Both the position numbers and the translations under genes were made by a program. A stretch of DNA of 64,000 bases from a virus. The stretch covers positions 1-64,000 of the IMG/VR virus record IMGVR_UViG_3300025930_000007, one strand, 5' to 3'. Shown here one piece after another: positions 35,328 through 43,659 of this stretch. How positions within the stretch are numbered: position 1 is the first letter of the stretch; the number at the start of each line of letters is the position of its first letter. The notes below the pieces were generated by a model. The model saw only the letters and a list, made by a program, of their open reading frames with translations. It searched no databases and had not been told where the DNA came from.

Positions 35328-35723
35328 ATGAGAAGCATGTTCGTGAACGCGGCCTTCAGCCGATACGATCTGGGGCGTCATGCCCTGGGCGGCGGCGTCG
35401 GCCTACCCAGGCTCCAGCTTGGCGCCGGTTCGCCCGGTCTGCTGTCGCAGATCCAGGCGCTCGCGAGCGAGACGGACAAAGCTGCGCTCAAGAAAAAATA
35501 TGATGAGTGCGAGAGCAAGAGCGGCACGGCGGAGATCGTCTGCTATGCGGGATTGGCTGCTGACATCTACGCTGGCAGGACAGGCACCACCGCCACAACT
35601 CCAGCGCCGATGCCGATGCCGCAGCCTGCGCCGGCCTCGTCTTTCCCAATCGTACCCGTGCTGATCGCGACTTTGGGCGCCGGCGCGCTCATCTATTTCC
35701 TGGTCTCCAGAGGTAAGAAATAG
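35328..35723 (+). CDS. Membrane-anchored protein with LGA leader
   Basis: 131 residues. Basic leader of ~35 residues ending L-Q-L-G-A-G, a short Cys-bearing helical domain (KKKYDECESKSG, EIVCYAG), a Thr/Pro/Met linker near 85-105 and a C-terminal membrane helix (107-125). The stop overlaps the next GTG by one base. Confidence 0.55.
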   Translation: MRSMFVNAAFSRYDLGRHALGGGVGLPRLQLGAGSPGLLSQIQALASETDKAALKKKYDECESKSGTAEIVCYAGLAADIYAGRTGTTATTPAPMPMPQPAPASSFPIVPVLIATLGAGALIYFLVSRGKK

Positions 35724-36244
35724 TGTTCGGACAGAGTGGTTTCCGTCCTATGGGATCCCAAGGGCTTCGGATGGCGCCGATGGCTAACGGCCATGGTAGC
35801 GCGGCCCGGATGGGCCAGGCTACTTCTGCCGCGGCCTGGTGGCCGTCTGAAGGATTGGCGACCGTCCAGGCATGGGACGCTCTGCTTGCCCGGACGGCAA
35901 AGCTGGCCGACAAGAATGCCCAGACGCAAATTCTGGACTGGGTCGGACGTTCGGATACTCCCAGCAGCCCGGCCGAACGATACCAGGTCGTCGTCAACGA
36001 CATCAATTCGCAATTCAGCCCCTCGACGGATGCGGAAATTGCGAGCTTGAGACAGCGGCTCGATCAACTTGAGAGTTTTCTTCATCAACTCGAAGCGAAA
36101 GTGAAGGCTGCGGAACAGTCTTCCGGTGCGCTTCCGGCTTCGTCTGAAGCCCGGAGCACGCCGGAACGGGACATGATGATGGAGTGCGTAACCGCGGGCA
36201 TTGCGCTCCTCGGGCTCATCATCCTGCCCTTGGTTCTGGATTGA
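35723..36244 (+). CDS. Membrane-anchored YD-type paralogue 1
   Basis: 173 residues. Basic leader to A-R-M-G-Q at about 32, then a helical domain WDALLARTAKLADKNAQTQ--LDWVG followed by YQVVVNDINSQFSP, a coiled coil, and a C-terminal membrane helix near 152-171. The helical domain matches the three tandem proteins at 48894-50621. Confidence 0.6.
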   Translation: MFGQSGFRPMGSQGLRMAPMANGHGSAARMGQATSAAAWWPSEGLATVQAWDALLARTAKLADKNAQTQILDWVGRSDTPSSPAERYQVVVNDINSQFSPSTDAEIASLRQRLDQLESFLHQLEAKVKAAEQSSGALPASSEARSTPERDMMMECVTAGIALLGLIILPLVLD

Positions 36245-36258
36245 CGGAGGGATTTCCG

Positions 36259-36375
36259 ATGATCGTCCGGGTGAAGATGAAGGCGAGCGGTGCGTGCCGG
36301 AAGGGTTCGCGGCACATCAAGGGCCGGAAGGGCTGCTGGCGCAAGACCGGCTCGAGCATGGGGAAGAGGAAGTAG
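36259..36375 (+). CDS. Very basic Cys-containing peptide, 38 aa
   Basis: ATG 36259 after GGAGGGATTTCC. Starts MIVRVKMKASGACRKG and contains C-R-K-G-S-R and K-G-C-W-R-K, with about 40% Arg/Lys. A C-x-K-G-[ST]-R motif of this kind is familiar from small giant-virus proteins. Could bind nucleic acid or a phosphate surface; too short to be certain. Confidence 0.5.
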   Translation: MIVRVKMKASGACRKGSRHIKGRKGCWRKTGSSMGKRK

Positions 36376-36388
36376 GAAGCTTAGGGGC

Positions 36389-36432
36389 TTTCGGCCTCCC
36401 CTTCGCCAAGGGAGGCCGAAAAACTCCCTTTT
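36389..36432 (+). terminator. Hairpin with T-rich tail
   Basis: Twelve base pairs (TTTCGGCCTCCC with GGGAGGCCGAAA, 36389-36421) followed by AACTCCCTTTTC. Lies between the basic peptide and the gene at 36464; probable terminator or attenuator. Confidence 0.55.
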
Positions 36433-36463
36433 CAGCTTCTACGAATAAAAGGAGAAAAGAACT

Positions 36464-36931
36464 ATGGGCAGCTTGGACAACTTCAAGCCTGCTGGCGGCG
36501 TGCAGGTCAATGCGTATGCCCTGTCCGGACCCTCGGGTCCTCCTCAGGGTGTGCCCATCGGCAAGCCGAACGGCCAGTACACGCAGCCGATCCTGCAGCA
36601 GGGTCAGCAGCAGGTCATTCAGCAGCCGGTGACGGGTGGAACGATGTTCGGCGGCGGCGCTCCTCAGGGAGCTCCCAAGGGCGCGCAGCCCGTTCCGCTG
36701 GCCGGATCTCCGATGATGGCCGGAAACAACGGGCCGAAGCTGCCGCTGTCCCCTCAGGGCCAGCAGGCGCAGGCGGCTCTTCAGGGTCCGAAGGCCCCGT
36801 CGGACAGCGAGGTCCACATCATCAAGGTCGAAGGGAAGGGCTTGGACGGCAAGACGTATATCGCCGAGTTCGAGGCTCTGTTCCCCCGCGGCACGAAGGT
36901 GATGGGCGTCACGGAGGTCGAGCCCGGATAA
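36464..36931 (+). CDS. Gly/Pro/Gln-rich low-complexity protein
   Basis: 155 residues, AAAGGAGAAAAG upstream. Residues ~15-115 are disordered, rich in Gly, Pro and Gln (QQGQQQVIQQP). The last ~40 residues form an ordered beta-unit (EVHIIKVEGKGLDG, TYIAEFEALFPRGT). It lacks a membrane helix, unlike its neighbours; perhaps a linker or internal filler protein. Confidence 0.55.
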   Translation: MGSLDNFKPAGGVQVNAYALSGPSGPPQGVPIGKPNGQYTQPILQQGQQQVIQQPVTGGTMFGGGAPQGAPKGAQPVPLAGSPMMAGNNGPKLPLSPQGQQAQAALQGPKAPSDSEVHIIKVEGKGLDGKTYIAEFEALFPRGTKVMGVTEVEPG

Positions 36932-36941
36932 GGAGGCGTCT

Positions 36942-37358
36942 GTGAACCTGCTTCTGGATCCAAGATCTGCGGCTCTGCTGGCTGAAAAGACCGCGCACCT
37001 GATCGTCGCTGGACGTGAGCTTTCGGCATTCGGAGAAGAGGATCCTTCGCTGGCCGGCGAGTGCGGCGTGGAGATCTGTTCTCTGGAGGCGAGGACCATT
37101 CTATCGAGCGGCGCTCCTATTCGCGTAGCTCAGTTGGCAGGAGAAGCAGCCAGATCCAGGCGGCAGGTGAGCGTTTCCTCCCAGGACCTCGAGACGCTGT
37201 CTCGGCTGGAAGCTGTGGTCGCAATGGGATCTTCAAGGATCGGCCTGAAACTGGCGACGCTAGATGCTTCGGCTTCTCAGGAACCGATGGCAAGGCTTGG
37301 AAATCTGATCGGTCTTGCGACCGGAGCAGCCGGTTTGATTCGGAGCCTTCTCTCGTAA
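36942..37358 (+). CDS. Unknown helical protein, 138 aa
   Basis: GTG 36942 after AAGGAGGCGTCT. Ala/Leu/Ser-rich helices, C-G-V-E-I-C near residue 42, and a weakly hydrophobic Gly/Ala C-terminal segment (LIGLATGAAGLIRSLLS). No family recognised. Confidence 0.5.
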   Translation: MNLLLDPRSAALLAEKTAHLIVAGRELSAFGEEDPSLAGECGVEICSLEARTILSSGAPIRVAQLAGEAARSRRQVSVSSQDLETLSRLEAVVAMGSSRIGLKLATLDASASQEPMARLGNLIGLATGAAGLIRSLLS

Positions 37359-37368
37359 GAGAATAACC

Positions 37369-38253
37369 ATGGATTCGAACGTAAAGTCCGAAGGTGGGCG
37401 CAAGCTCATCGTTGCTCAGCCAAAGAGCGATGAGAAGTGCGTTCATGGCAAAGAAAAAGGCATGGGCTGCTGCGGCTACGACGAGCTGGCCGTAAAGCCT
37501 GCCACCACCAGGCCGATCACCTTCGGAACGAGCATCCCGAAGGCGAAGCCGAAGGCGGAAGAAAAGCCGGAACCTGAGATGGGCGCGCGTCCGCGTATCC
37601 AGGCGAAGGCCATGCCGGCACCGGACATTCAGCTTCCAATGGCGCCTCAGGGGATTCCTGTTCAGGGCGCCAATGGTGGGCGCATCCCGGATAACAACAT
37701 GGGCATGGGTGCCCAGGCCCGTAGTTTTTTCGATGCTCCAAAAGCTCAGCCTCAGATTCAAGCTGCTCAACAGCGTCCTCGGGTCACCGCCGTTGCGATG
37801 GGTCAGACTCCGGCCCCGGAAGCTCCTGCTCCTACGCCTGCGCCTCCTCCTCCAGCACCGCCAAGCCCTCCCAAGATCGAGGCGATTCTGAAGAGAGAGG
37901 CGACGCCAGAAGGACTGACCAAGGTCGAGGCTCAGGATCTCGCAATGGCTCTCGCTCCAGCCCTGGAAAATTCGGCCCTGGCCTTGGCGGAAGGGGAACA
38001 GTGTTTCGGAATAGACAATTCCACTCTGGTAAAAGCGACCGGCCTTCGGGACGGCCTGACCAAGTTCGCGACGACGGCCGCGGATAATGCGCGTCTGCAG
38101 ATCGAGGTCAAGGACATCACGCTCATGGAACAGGTCCTCGATTGCAGCGCGATCTATCTGAACAAGAAGCAGGCCGATATGGCCAAGACCGTGGCGTTCG
38201 TGGCCGGAGGTCTCCTCGTAGGCGGTGCCATCCTCTGGTGGGTGAATTCATGA
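37369..38253 (+). CDS. Pro-rich membrane-anchored protein
   Basis: 294 residues. N-terminal Cys/His cluster (KCVHGKEKGMGCCGYDE) that may bind metal, a long Pro/Ala/Gln-rich disordered stretch to ~190 with V-A-M-G-Q near 145, a helical domain, and a C-terminal membrane helix (VAFVAGGLLVGGAILWW). The stop overlaps the next ATG (ATGA). Confidence 0.55.
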   Translation: MDSNVKSEGGRKLIVAQPKSDEKCVHGKEKGMGCCGYDELAVKPATTRPITFGTSIPKAKPKAEEKPEPEMGARPRIQAKAMPAPDIQLPMAPQGIPVQGANGGRIPDNNMGMGAQARSFFDAPKAQPQIQAAQQRPRVTAVAMGQTPAPEAPAPTPAPPPPAPPSPPKIEAILKREATPEGLTKVEAQDLAMALAPALENSALALAEGEQCFGIDNSTLVKATGLRDGLTKFATTAADNARLQIEVKDITLMEQVLDCSAIYLNKKQADMAKTVAFVAGGLLVGGAILWWVNS

Positions 38254-38555
38254 TGGGACCAAGTCGTATTCCTATCGTTCATAATCGGGCTTTCGGCCAC
38301 GTCGCGCTGTTTCCGATGGCGCCGACGATCGCCGGCCGGGGCAATCGGCTGGGCGAACCGCCAGGCCCGACGATCGATGGGAGCACGATCGACTATCAGA
38401 AGACGAAGGACTATTACGAGGGCATTCGCAACAATTACGGCGCGCTGGTTTCGCTGATCGGTGAAGATTCAGCGAAAGCGGCGCTGGATGAAGCGAAACA
38501 GTCTTATGAGGAGGCTCTTCAGGCTTGGACGGCGTCCCAGCCGACGAGGATCTGA
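38250..38555 (+). CDS. Small protein with LGE leader
   Basis: 101 residues from ATG 38250 (ATGATG), overlapping the previous stop. The leader is basic and acid-free for ~40 residues, ending N-R-L-G-E; after it the protein becomes acidic and helical (YQKTKDYYEGIRNN). It has the leader but no membrane helix, which suggests the leader is not itself a membrane signal. Confidence 0.5.
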   Translation: MMGPSRIPIVHNRAFGHVALFPMAPTIAGRGNRLGEPPGPTIDGSTIDYQKTKDYYEGIRNNYGALVSLIGEDSAKAALDEAKQSYEEALQAWTASQPTRI

Positions 38556-38557
38556 CC

Positions 38558-38899
38558 ATGAGATGGCGCCTGTGTCAGTGCGAGATCAATGGACTCGTTC
38601 GTCCTACGAATGGACCTCTCCGGATCAAATGGACGGACATCAAGGACAAGGATGTCCTCAGGGCTCGGCTATCCGGCCCGCAAGGCGGGACTGCGCACAC
38701 GGTCCGGATCCAGGGCAAGTATTTCTACGTCGGGCCCGACAAGGAGTTTCGGGAGGTCCCGGCGGATACTCTGACCGATGCTCTTCATGCGGGAGTATTC
38801 ATGCGCAATGAAGAGATCAAGGCCAAAAAGAAACTGCCTCACAAGAAGCGGCCGATGCCGCACGTATCCCTCAGCAAACCGAAAAAGAAGAAGGCTTAG
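38558..38899 (+). CDS. Basic-tailed protein, 113 aa
   Basis: ATG 38558 two bases after the previous stop. Begins MRWRLCQCEINGLVRP; a compact domain to ~85 (YFYVGPDKEF) is followed by a Lys/Pro tail of ~25 residues. The tail could contact nucleic acid. No family recognised. Confidence 0.5.
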   Translation: MRWRLCQCEINGLVRPTNGPLRIKWTDIKDKDVLRARLSGPQGGTAHTVRIQGKYFYVGPDKEFREVPADTLTDALHAGVFMRNEEIKAKKKLPHKKRPMPHVSLSKPKKKKA

Positions 38900-38907
38900 G
38901 AGGATCT

Positions 38908-39258
38908 ATGATGACCGTGGTTCCTATTTCGAAGGCGGCCCCGGGCTGGAGCCCGTCGCCTTTCCAGGCGCCTGTGCTGAAGCCCGCCGCGCGGCCGATG
39001 CTGGCTCAGGCGGTCGTGGCCACGCCGTCGACGCCTCCAGGCACGGTCATCGTGAATCCACCGACGACGCCTCCACCTTTCGTGGATAGCGCGTTTGTGA
39101 ACGCGATCGTCGCGGGCCTGGGGACGGTGGCCTGGTACACCATGACGAGGGCGTTCTACAGCGCCGAACGCTACAAGACGGCGATCTTCACGGGCACTCT
39201 GACCGGGCTTCTCGGCATCAAGACTCTGTTTGATATCTGGGATCTGCGTGTGCGATAG
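38908..39258 (+). CDS. Two-helix membrane protein
   Basis: 116 residues from ATG 38908 with AGGAGGATCT upstream. Pro-rich N-terminus with R-P-M-L-A-Q near 32, then two hydrophobic helices (~50-70 and ~80-98) separated by a short basic loop (SAERYKT). The same two-helix/basic-loop hairpin recurs at 39270, 50650, 51018, 52298 and 61722. Confidence 0.55.
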   Translation: MMTVVPISKAAPGWSPSPFQAPVLKPAARPMLAQAVVATPSTPPGTVIVNPPTTPPPFVDSAFVNAIVAGLGTVAWYTMTRAFYSAERYKTAIFTGTLTGLLGIKTLFDIWDLRVR

Positions 39259-39269
39259 AGGATGAAGCG

Positions 39270-39542
39270 ATGATTGCAAAGCCGAACAAGATGTCCTGGG
39301 CGCCGGCGCCAATGAAGCGCATGCCGATCCCTGCATCCAGACCGAATCTGGGGCAGCAGCCGCCGAAGACGGCCTTGTCGTCCAAGGAAGTCGCGATTGC
39401 GACCGACATGGCGGTGCTGACCGGCTCGGCGCTGATGGTCTGGGCGAACAAGAAGGCCGGAAATGACTGGAGCACCTTCTGGTGGATCGTCAGCGGCGTC
39501 ACGGCAATGAAGATGCTGCACGACTTCTCCAGGCCCTACTAA
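39270..39542 (+). CDS. Two-helix membrane protein with LGQ leader
   Basis: 90 residues. Basic Pro-rich leader ending R-P-N-L-G-Q at ~31, then two hydrophobic helices with a KKAGNDW loop. No acidic residue before the LGQ. A small hairpin membrane protein of the cluster. Confidence 0.55.
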   Translation: MIAKPNKMSWAPAPMKRMPIPASRPNLGQQPPKTALSSKEVAIATDMAVLTGSALMVWANKKAGNDWSTFWWIVSGVTAMKMLHDFSRPY

Positions 39543-39555
39543 CAGGGGGATCACG

Positions 39556-39822
39556 ATGAAGATCAAGCTCTCGGATCTTCCGGTAGGGAACTGTTTCACC
39601 GGAAAGAACGGTGAAATGAAGAAGAAGATCGGCGATCGGAAGGTCGCGACCGTCGGAGAGATGAGCGGTCGCGTCCGGACCCGCAAGGTGAAGGGTAATC
39701 CCGAAGTCGAGCCTTCGCCGTGTTCGCTCCGGCTGTTCGGAGTCGGATTGCGTCGGCATCCCGACCTGATGGTGGAGATCGGCGACGGTAACCCCCTGAA
39801 GAACAAGAAGAACAGCAAATAG
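39556..39822 (+). CDS. Small beta-type protein, 88 aa
   Basis: ATG 39556. LSDLPVGNCFTGKNGEMKKKI then KVATVGEMSGRVRT and EVEPSPC is a pattern of short beta-strands often seen in small phage proteins of unknown role (L-VG-xF ... G-xV ... V). Basic tail. Soluble and without leader, so different from its neighbours. Confidence 0.5.
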   Translation: MKIKLSDLPVGNCFTGKNGEMKKKIGDRKVATVGEMSGRVRTRKVKGNPEVEPSPCSLRLFGVGLRRHPDLMVEIGDGNPLKNKKNSK

Positions 39823-39836
39823 ACGAGGGGAAATTT

Positions 39837-40241
39837 ATGAAACTGAAGATTCAGATGGGTGCCCGCGAACTGGTCGAGCTCGGCCGCGGCTGCGGCCCCG
39901 GGCAGATCATGCGCCACGGCTTCACCCGAAAAGACGGCGTATACGTTCCTCCCGGCTGCGTGAAAGATCAAGGCGCTAGGGGCCGGACGCCGGCGTCCAA
40001 GAGGATCCTCCCTCAGCCGAAGGCCGGCATGCTGAAGGGCTGGGAAGCCAAGAAGAGCGCAGAGCAGCGTCATGCCTCTCTCCGCAAGGCCGTCAAGGCG
40101 GAAGGCTGCCGCAACGTCATCAATCGGCTCAGCCTCGAGCGTGGCTTCACGAAGACAACATCTCCCAAGACTGCGGCGACTGCCAAGAAAGATTGGCAGT
40201 GGCTTCGTAAGCAGGGCTTCTGCAAGCTCAAGACCAAATAG
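39837..40241 (+). CDS. DUF5771-like protein (giant-virus type)
   Basis: 134 residues. The order G-C-GPGQIMRHGFTRKDG then YVPPGCVKDQGARGR, a Pro/Lys segment, and SAEQRHASLRKAVKAEG with a final KDWQWLRKQGF matches what I remember of DUF5771, a family known mainly from nucleocytoplasmic large DNA viruses (R-x-Y-T-R, C-[IV]-x-D-x-G, R--L-KAVK). All main blocks are present in the right order. Function unknown in that family. Confidence 0.6.
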   Translation: MKLKIQMGARELVELGRGCGPGQIMRHGFTRKDGVYVPPGCVKDQGARGRTPASKRILPQPKAGMLKGWEAKKSAEQRHASLRKAVKAEGCRNVINRLSLERGFTKTTSPKTAATAKKDWQWLRKQGFCKLKTK

Positions 40242-40253
40242 TGATCGAGGAAT

Positions 40254-41417
40254 ATGTTGAAGGCGCGTCCTCTCATCCAGAACTCCCTGTTTCCGCTGCG
40301 GCGTGGGCCGTCCTTGGGAGCCGAGATGCTGATCGAGCTCGGCCAAACGGTCGCGTCTCCCAGTGTGCCTCCGCCTACCGCCCCCAGGGTTTCTACTCCT
40401 ACGACGCCTGCAACTAAGACTCCGCAACTGGTTCAGATCTCGGCGGATGAAGGAAACCTCGTCATCAAGACCGTCGAGAACATCGTCAACTTCTCCCAGG
40501 ATTTCCCTATCGAGTTCACTTCCTACTGTCCCACCGACCGCTGGCAGGAGACGCTGACCCAGGTCGGCACCTGGAGCCATGAGGTCGAGCGTCAGATCAA
40601 GGCGGGGGCCCAGACGGTATCGGTTCCGGCGGAGGCGATCTTCCGTCTGGTGGATCTCGAGAAATGCGCCACCGCGGCACGGGAGTCTCGCTTGACGGCG
40701 GCAAAATGGGCCTTCAGCCTGTCCGCCGGCGGGACGATAGCCAACGTCCTCTTCGGGCTGTCATGGATCACGGTACCGACGTACATCGCGGGCCTTGCAA
40801 TTCTCTTCGGAGGCCCGTTGATTGCGAGAATGAGGGCTCAGCCGGAAGATCCCTACAAGCCGTCGATCGGTTGCACGAAATCTCATCAGCTCTCGGGTTG
40901 CGCGGCGCCATACGAGAGCGAAGAAGAGCAAAAGATGATCAAGCTGGTGGAGCGCGTCATTCTGGTCGAACGGCCAGGCCGACGCGAACACTGGTGGGGA
41001 TCGGTCGACTGCAATCCGGGTGGCGCCCAGGCGTCGACGTGTCTCAAGAAGGGACGCCTTCGCGTTCGTATCGAAGGCTGGGAGGGCGACACGGTGAATC
41101 CGGCTCCGGGATGGGAGTTCTCCACGGACTGCGAGGAAGGCTCTCTCAACGTGATCGCCGTCATGGAGACTGGATCCGAAATCCGCGAGACTGGTTTCGG
41201 AGCGGTTCCGGAGAAATCCAGGCACAAGGAAACCTACTGGGTCGAATATATCGGACCGAAGACCGGCGGCATTATCCGTCGCGCCGGTCCCTTCGGCTGT
41301 CCAATGGATACCCGCGATCATGCCATCGATGACGGCGGGATCACGAAGAAGGGCCAGGACGGCGATTACGTGCTTCTCAACATGGAAGGCGAGGAAGTGC
41401 CGGTGCCCAAATCATGA
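40254..41417 (+). CDS. Membrane protein with LGQ leader and large domain
   Basis: 387 residues. Leader with two candidate boundaries, S-L-G-A (~22) and E-L-G-Q (~30), a Pro/Thr linker, then an ordered domain, two adjacent membrane helices (~157-198, a tight hairpin) and a 180-residue C-terminal domain with several Cys and a W-G-S-V-D-C motif. ATGA overlap with the next gene. Largest of the two-helix type. Confidence 0.55.
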   Translation: MLKARPLIQNSLFPLRRGPSLGAEMLIELGQTVASPSVPPPTAPRVSTPTTPATKTPQLVQISADEGNLVIKTVENIVNFSQDFPIEFTSYCPTDRWQETLTQVGTWSHEVERQIKAGAQTVSVPAEAIFRLVDLEKCATAARESRLTAAKWAFSLSAGGTIANVLFGLSWITVPTYIAGLAILFGGPLIARMRAQPEDPYKPSIGCTKSHQLSGCAAPYESEEEQKMIKLVERVILVERPGRREHWWGSVDCNPGGAQASTCLKKGRLRVRIEGWEGDTVNPAPGWEFSTDCEEGSLNVIAVMETGSEIRETGFGAVPEKSRHKETYWVEYIGPKTGGIIRRAGPFGCPMDTRDHAIDDGGITKKGQDGDYVLLNMEGEEVPVPKS

Positions 41418-41917
41418 CGACGTTCGCGAAAGGTCTTGCAAGCGGAACGATTCAGGCTCCGCCGAAGACATCCTGGTGGCCGCGTCATACGCGGACCATG
41501 ATGAGGTACCTGGCGTTGTCCGGGGCAAAGACACCGAATGCGAAGATCGAGATTCAGGGTAATATGCAGAAGGGCGCCCAGGAATGGGAGGCCATGATTC
41601 CAAAGGTCGCCAAGCAAGGGCTGATGATCGAACATGCCGCTCTCGAGATCGCACTGGTTGATGCCGTGCGCCTGAATAAAGAGGCGGATATCGATGGTAT
41701 CGGCAGAAAGCTGCTGGACAATGCCGGTCAGCTTGCGGCGGTCCTGGGGATCGCGGTCAAGGAGTTTCCGGAAGAGCATTTCAGGCGGCTGTTCATGGAT
41801 CACGTAGGTTTGTATGCTGGTAGTGTTCGAAAGAAAATAGAAGGCGTGGTGGTGAACAGCGCCGAAATCGAGTCGAACATGCTGCAGCTTGCGGACTTTA
41901 CCGCAGAGTGGCTTTAG
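41414..41917 (+). CDS. Unknown helical protein, 167 aa
   Basis: Overlaps the previous stop by four bases. Basic N-terminus (KTSWWPRHTRTMMRYL) then helices with mixed charge (EHAALEIALVDAVRLNKEAD). No membrane segment or Cys. Co-translated with the membrane protein upstream, so probably a partner. Not recognised. Confidence 0.5.
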   Translation: MTTFAKGLASGTIQAPPKTSWWPRHTRTMMRYLALSGAKTPNAKIEIQGNMQKGAQEWEAMIPKVAKQGLMIEHAALEIALVDAVRLNKEADIDGIGRKLLDNAGQLAAVLGIAVKEFPEEHFRRLFMDHVGLYAGSVRKKIEGVVVNSAEIESNMLQLADFTAEWL

Positions 41918-41926
41918 AGGGACGAT

Positions 41927-43651
41927 ATGGCTGAATACTTCATGGGACAAGAGCTCATCCAGGGCGAGCTCCCGGCCAATTCGCCCAAGCCCGCTGCGAC
42001 TCCGCCGGAAGGCGTGATCATGACCGATGTCTCCCGGGACGGATGGAGCCGCCGATACATCTACATCGCCATGGCCGGAGCCGCTCCGGAGGAAATTCTG
42101 ATCTCGGAGACTCCTCCGACCCAGAAAGCTCGCGTTTCCGGCGCCGCGGTGGCGGTCGAAGATGATTTCTCTTCTTCGATGGAAGGCGTTTCGGTACCTG
42201 ACGGCGTGATTCTGCCGGAAGGTGCCGTGCTTCCCGAAAATGCCGTCTTCAGCGGCATCCCTTCTCAGGGCAGGCCCACCATGGGACGGCCGGCGGTTCC
42301 GACTGCTGCTCCTAGAATCGCGGTTCCCGTCCAGGGGCAGAATGTGCCGCTGGTCGCGCGTCAGAATCCGCTGCCGCAGCCTCAGCAGTCTTTCCGCACG
42401 AATATTGCGGTTGCGGCTCCTTCGTCGGTTCCAACGGTGAGCATCCAGAAAGCAGCTCCTCCGGCTCCCGTCATGGTTCAGCCGCAAGGCCCTCTTCCTG
42501 GAGTGGAAGTTCAGGTGCCCTTCATCCAGACGCCGATCGACAAGTCTACAGACATACCGAGCAACGTCAGGATCTCGAATTCCATCGACTCTCTCAGGCC
42601 GGCCGTGGCTCAATCCGTTATGGATTCGCCTCGTCCGGTCCAGCAGGAGCGCCCCGCCATGATGCTCGGGCAGATCTCCAGGCCTCTTCCACTGACCACC
42701 CAGGAGGGCAGGAAGGACACTTATCCGGTCAGCAACCCGATCGCGCCGGCAGGGCCCATGGGCGGAATGAGCCAGATCGGAGGATCTCCGGGCTTGAGCC
42801 AGAATCAGATCCCGCTGCGGCATATGGGTCAGACCCCTGCGCCTGCTCCCGCGCCTGCTCCCGCGCCTGCTTCGACGGGCGGCAAGTGCCCGGGTGCTGT
42901 GGAAATGCCGGATGGCACCACGATCGAGCCGGATCAGTACATCACGCTGGCAGCGCTCTGCGAGCTGATGCCGTTCCTCGCGAGCACGCTCACCGACCTG
43001 CAGGCCAAGAGCCTGGCTCCAGGACAGAAGGTCTCCGTCGTCGGCCAGCAGCCTAATGGCCAGACCGTCGTTCCCACGTCCGCGTCGTTCGGTCCAGCCG
43101 GACAAGGCGGCCCGATGGGCCGTGCCGTGGGTGGCATGGGGAGCTTCGGCGGCGGCGGTGGGTCGCCCGGCCCGGCAGGATCTCAGGGCCCGAGGGGCCT
43201 CACCGGTCCCGCGGGACCGGGCAGCATCACGGAACCTCCCGTCGTCAAGGTGGACGGAGACTTCGTGGCAGGCCCCGGCGCCTTCGTCCCGGTCCCCGGC
43301 ACGGCGGTGCCGTTCTCGATGTCCACGGCAGGGGTCGCCGAAGTCAAGGTCCTGGTCACTCTCGGCACCGGGCCCACACAGCAAGCCGAGAACGTGCAGC
43401 TCGGGATCCGAGTCAACGGAACCGACTACCCGCTTACCGTTCGCCTTCTTCACACGTTCGCGGCCAACGTCGGGGAGTTCGACATCGGCCAGTGCTTCCT
43501 CTTCCCGATCCAGCTCCCGGCCGGCAGCTACACCGCGGAATTGCTGCTCCGTGGTCTCCTGCCGGGGGAATTCGGCGGCGGCACCGGCGCTTCGGCGGCG
43601 GTGAACGCGAATCCGTCGATCCCGCTTATCATCACTGTTTCCCATAACTAG
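41927..43651 (+). CDS. Pro-rich protein with short collagen stretch and fibre anchor relic
   Basis: 574 residues. M-A-E-Y-F-M-G-Q at the N-terminus. Residues ~90-325 are Pro/Gln/Ala-rich and disordered. Near 335-360, MPDGTTIEPDQYITLAALCE resembles the fibre anchor (SDGRIVYANSVILGADLCE) of the genes at 1102-16519, and is followed by a Gly hinge and a short collagen-like segment (~411-432). The last ~135 residues form a beta-domain. It may be the socket or a minor fibre linking the two gene groups. Confidence 0.6.
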   Translation: MAEYFMGQELIQGELPANSPKPAATPPEGVIMTDVSRDGWSRRYIYIAMAGAAPEEILISETPPTQKARVSGAAVAVEDDFSSSMEGVSVPDGVILPEGAVLPENAVFSGIPSQGRPTMGRPAVPTAAPRIAVPVQGQNVPLVARQNPLPQPQQSFRTNIAVAAPSSVPTVSIQKAAPPAPVMVQPQGPLPGVEVQVPFIQTPIDKSTDIPSNVRISNSIDSLRPAVAQSVMDSPRPVQQERPAMMLGQISRPLPLTTQEGRKDTYPVSNPIAPAGPMGGMSQIGGSPGLSQNQIPLRHMGQTPAPAPAPAPAPASTGGKCPGAVEMPDGTTIEPDQYITLAALCELMPFLASTLTDLQAKSLAPGQKVSVVGQQPNGQTVVPTSASFGPAGQGGPMGRAVGGMGSFGGGGGSPGPAGSQGPRGLTGPAGPGSITEPPVVKVDGDFVAGPGAFVPVPGTAVPFSMSTAGVAEVKVLVTLGTGPTQQAENVQLGIRVNGTDYPLTVRLLHTFAANVGEFDIGQCFLFPIQLPAGSYTAELLLRGLLPGEFGGGTGASAAVNANPSIPLIITVSHN

Positions 43652-43659
43652 GAGGCATC

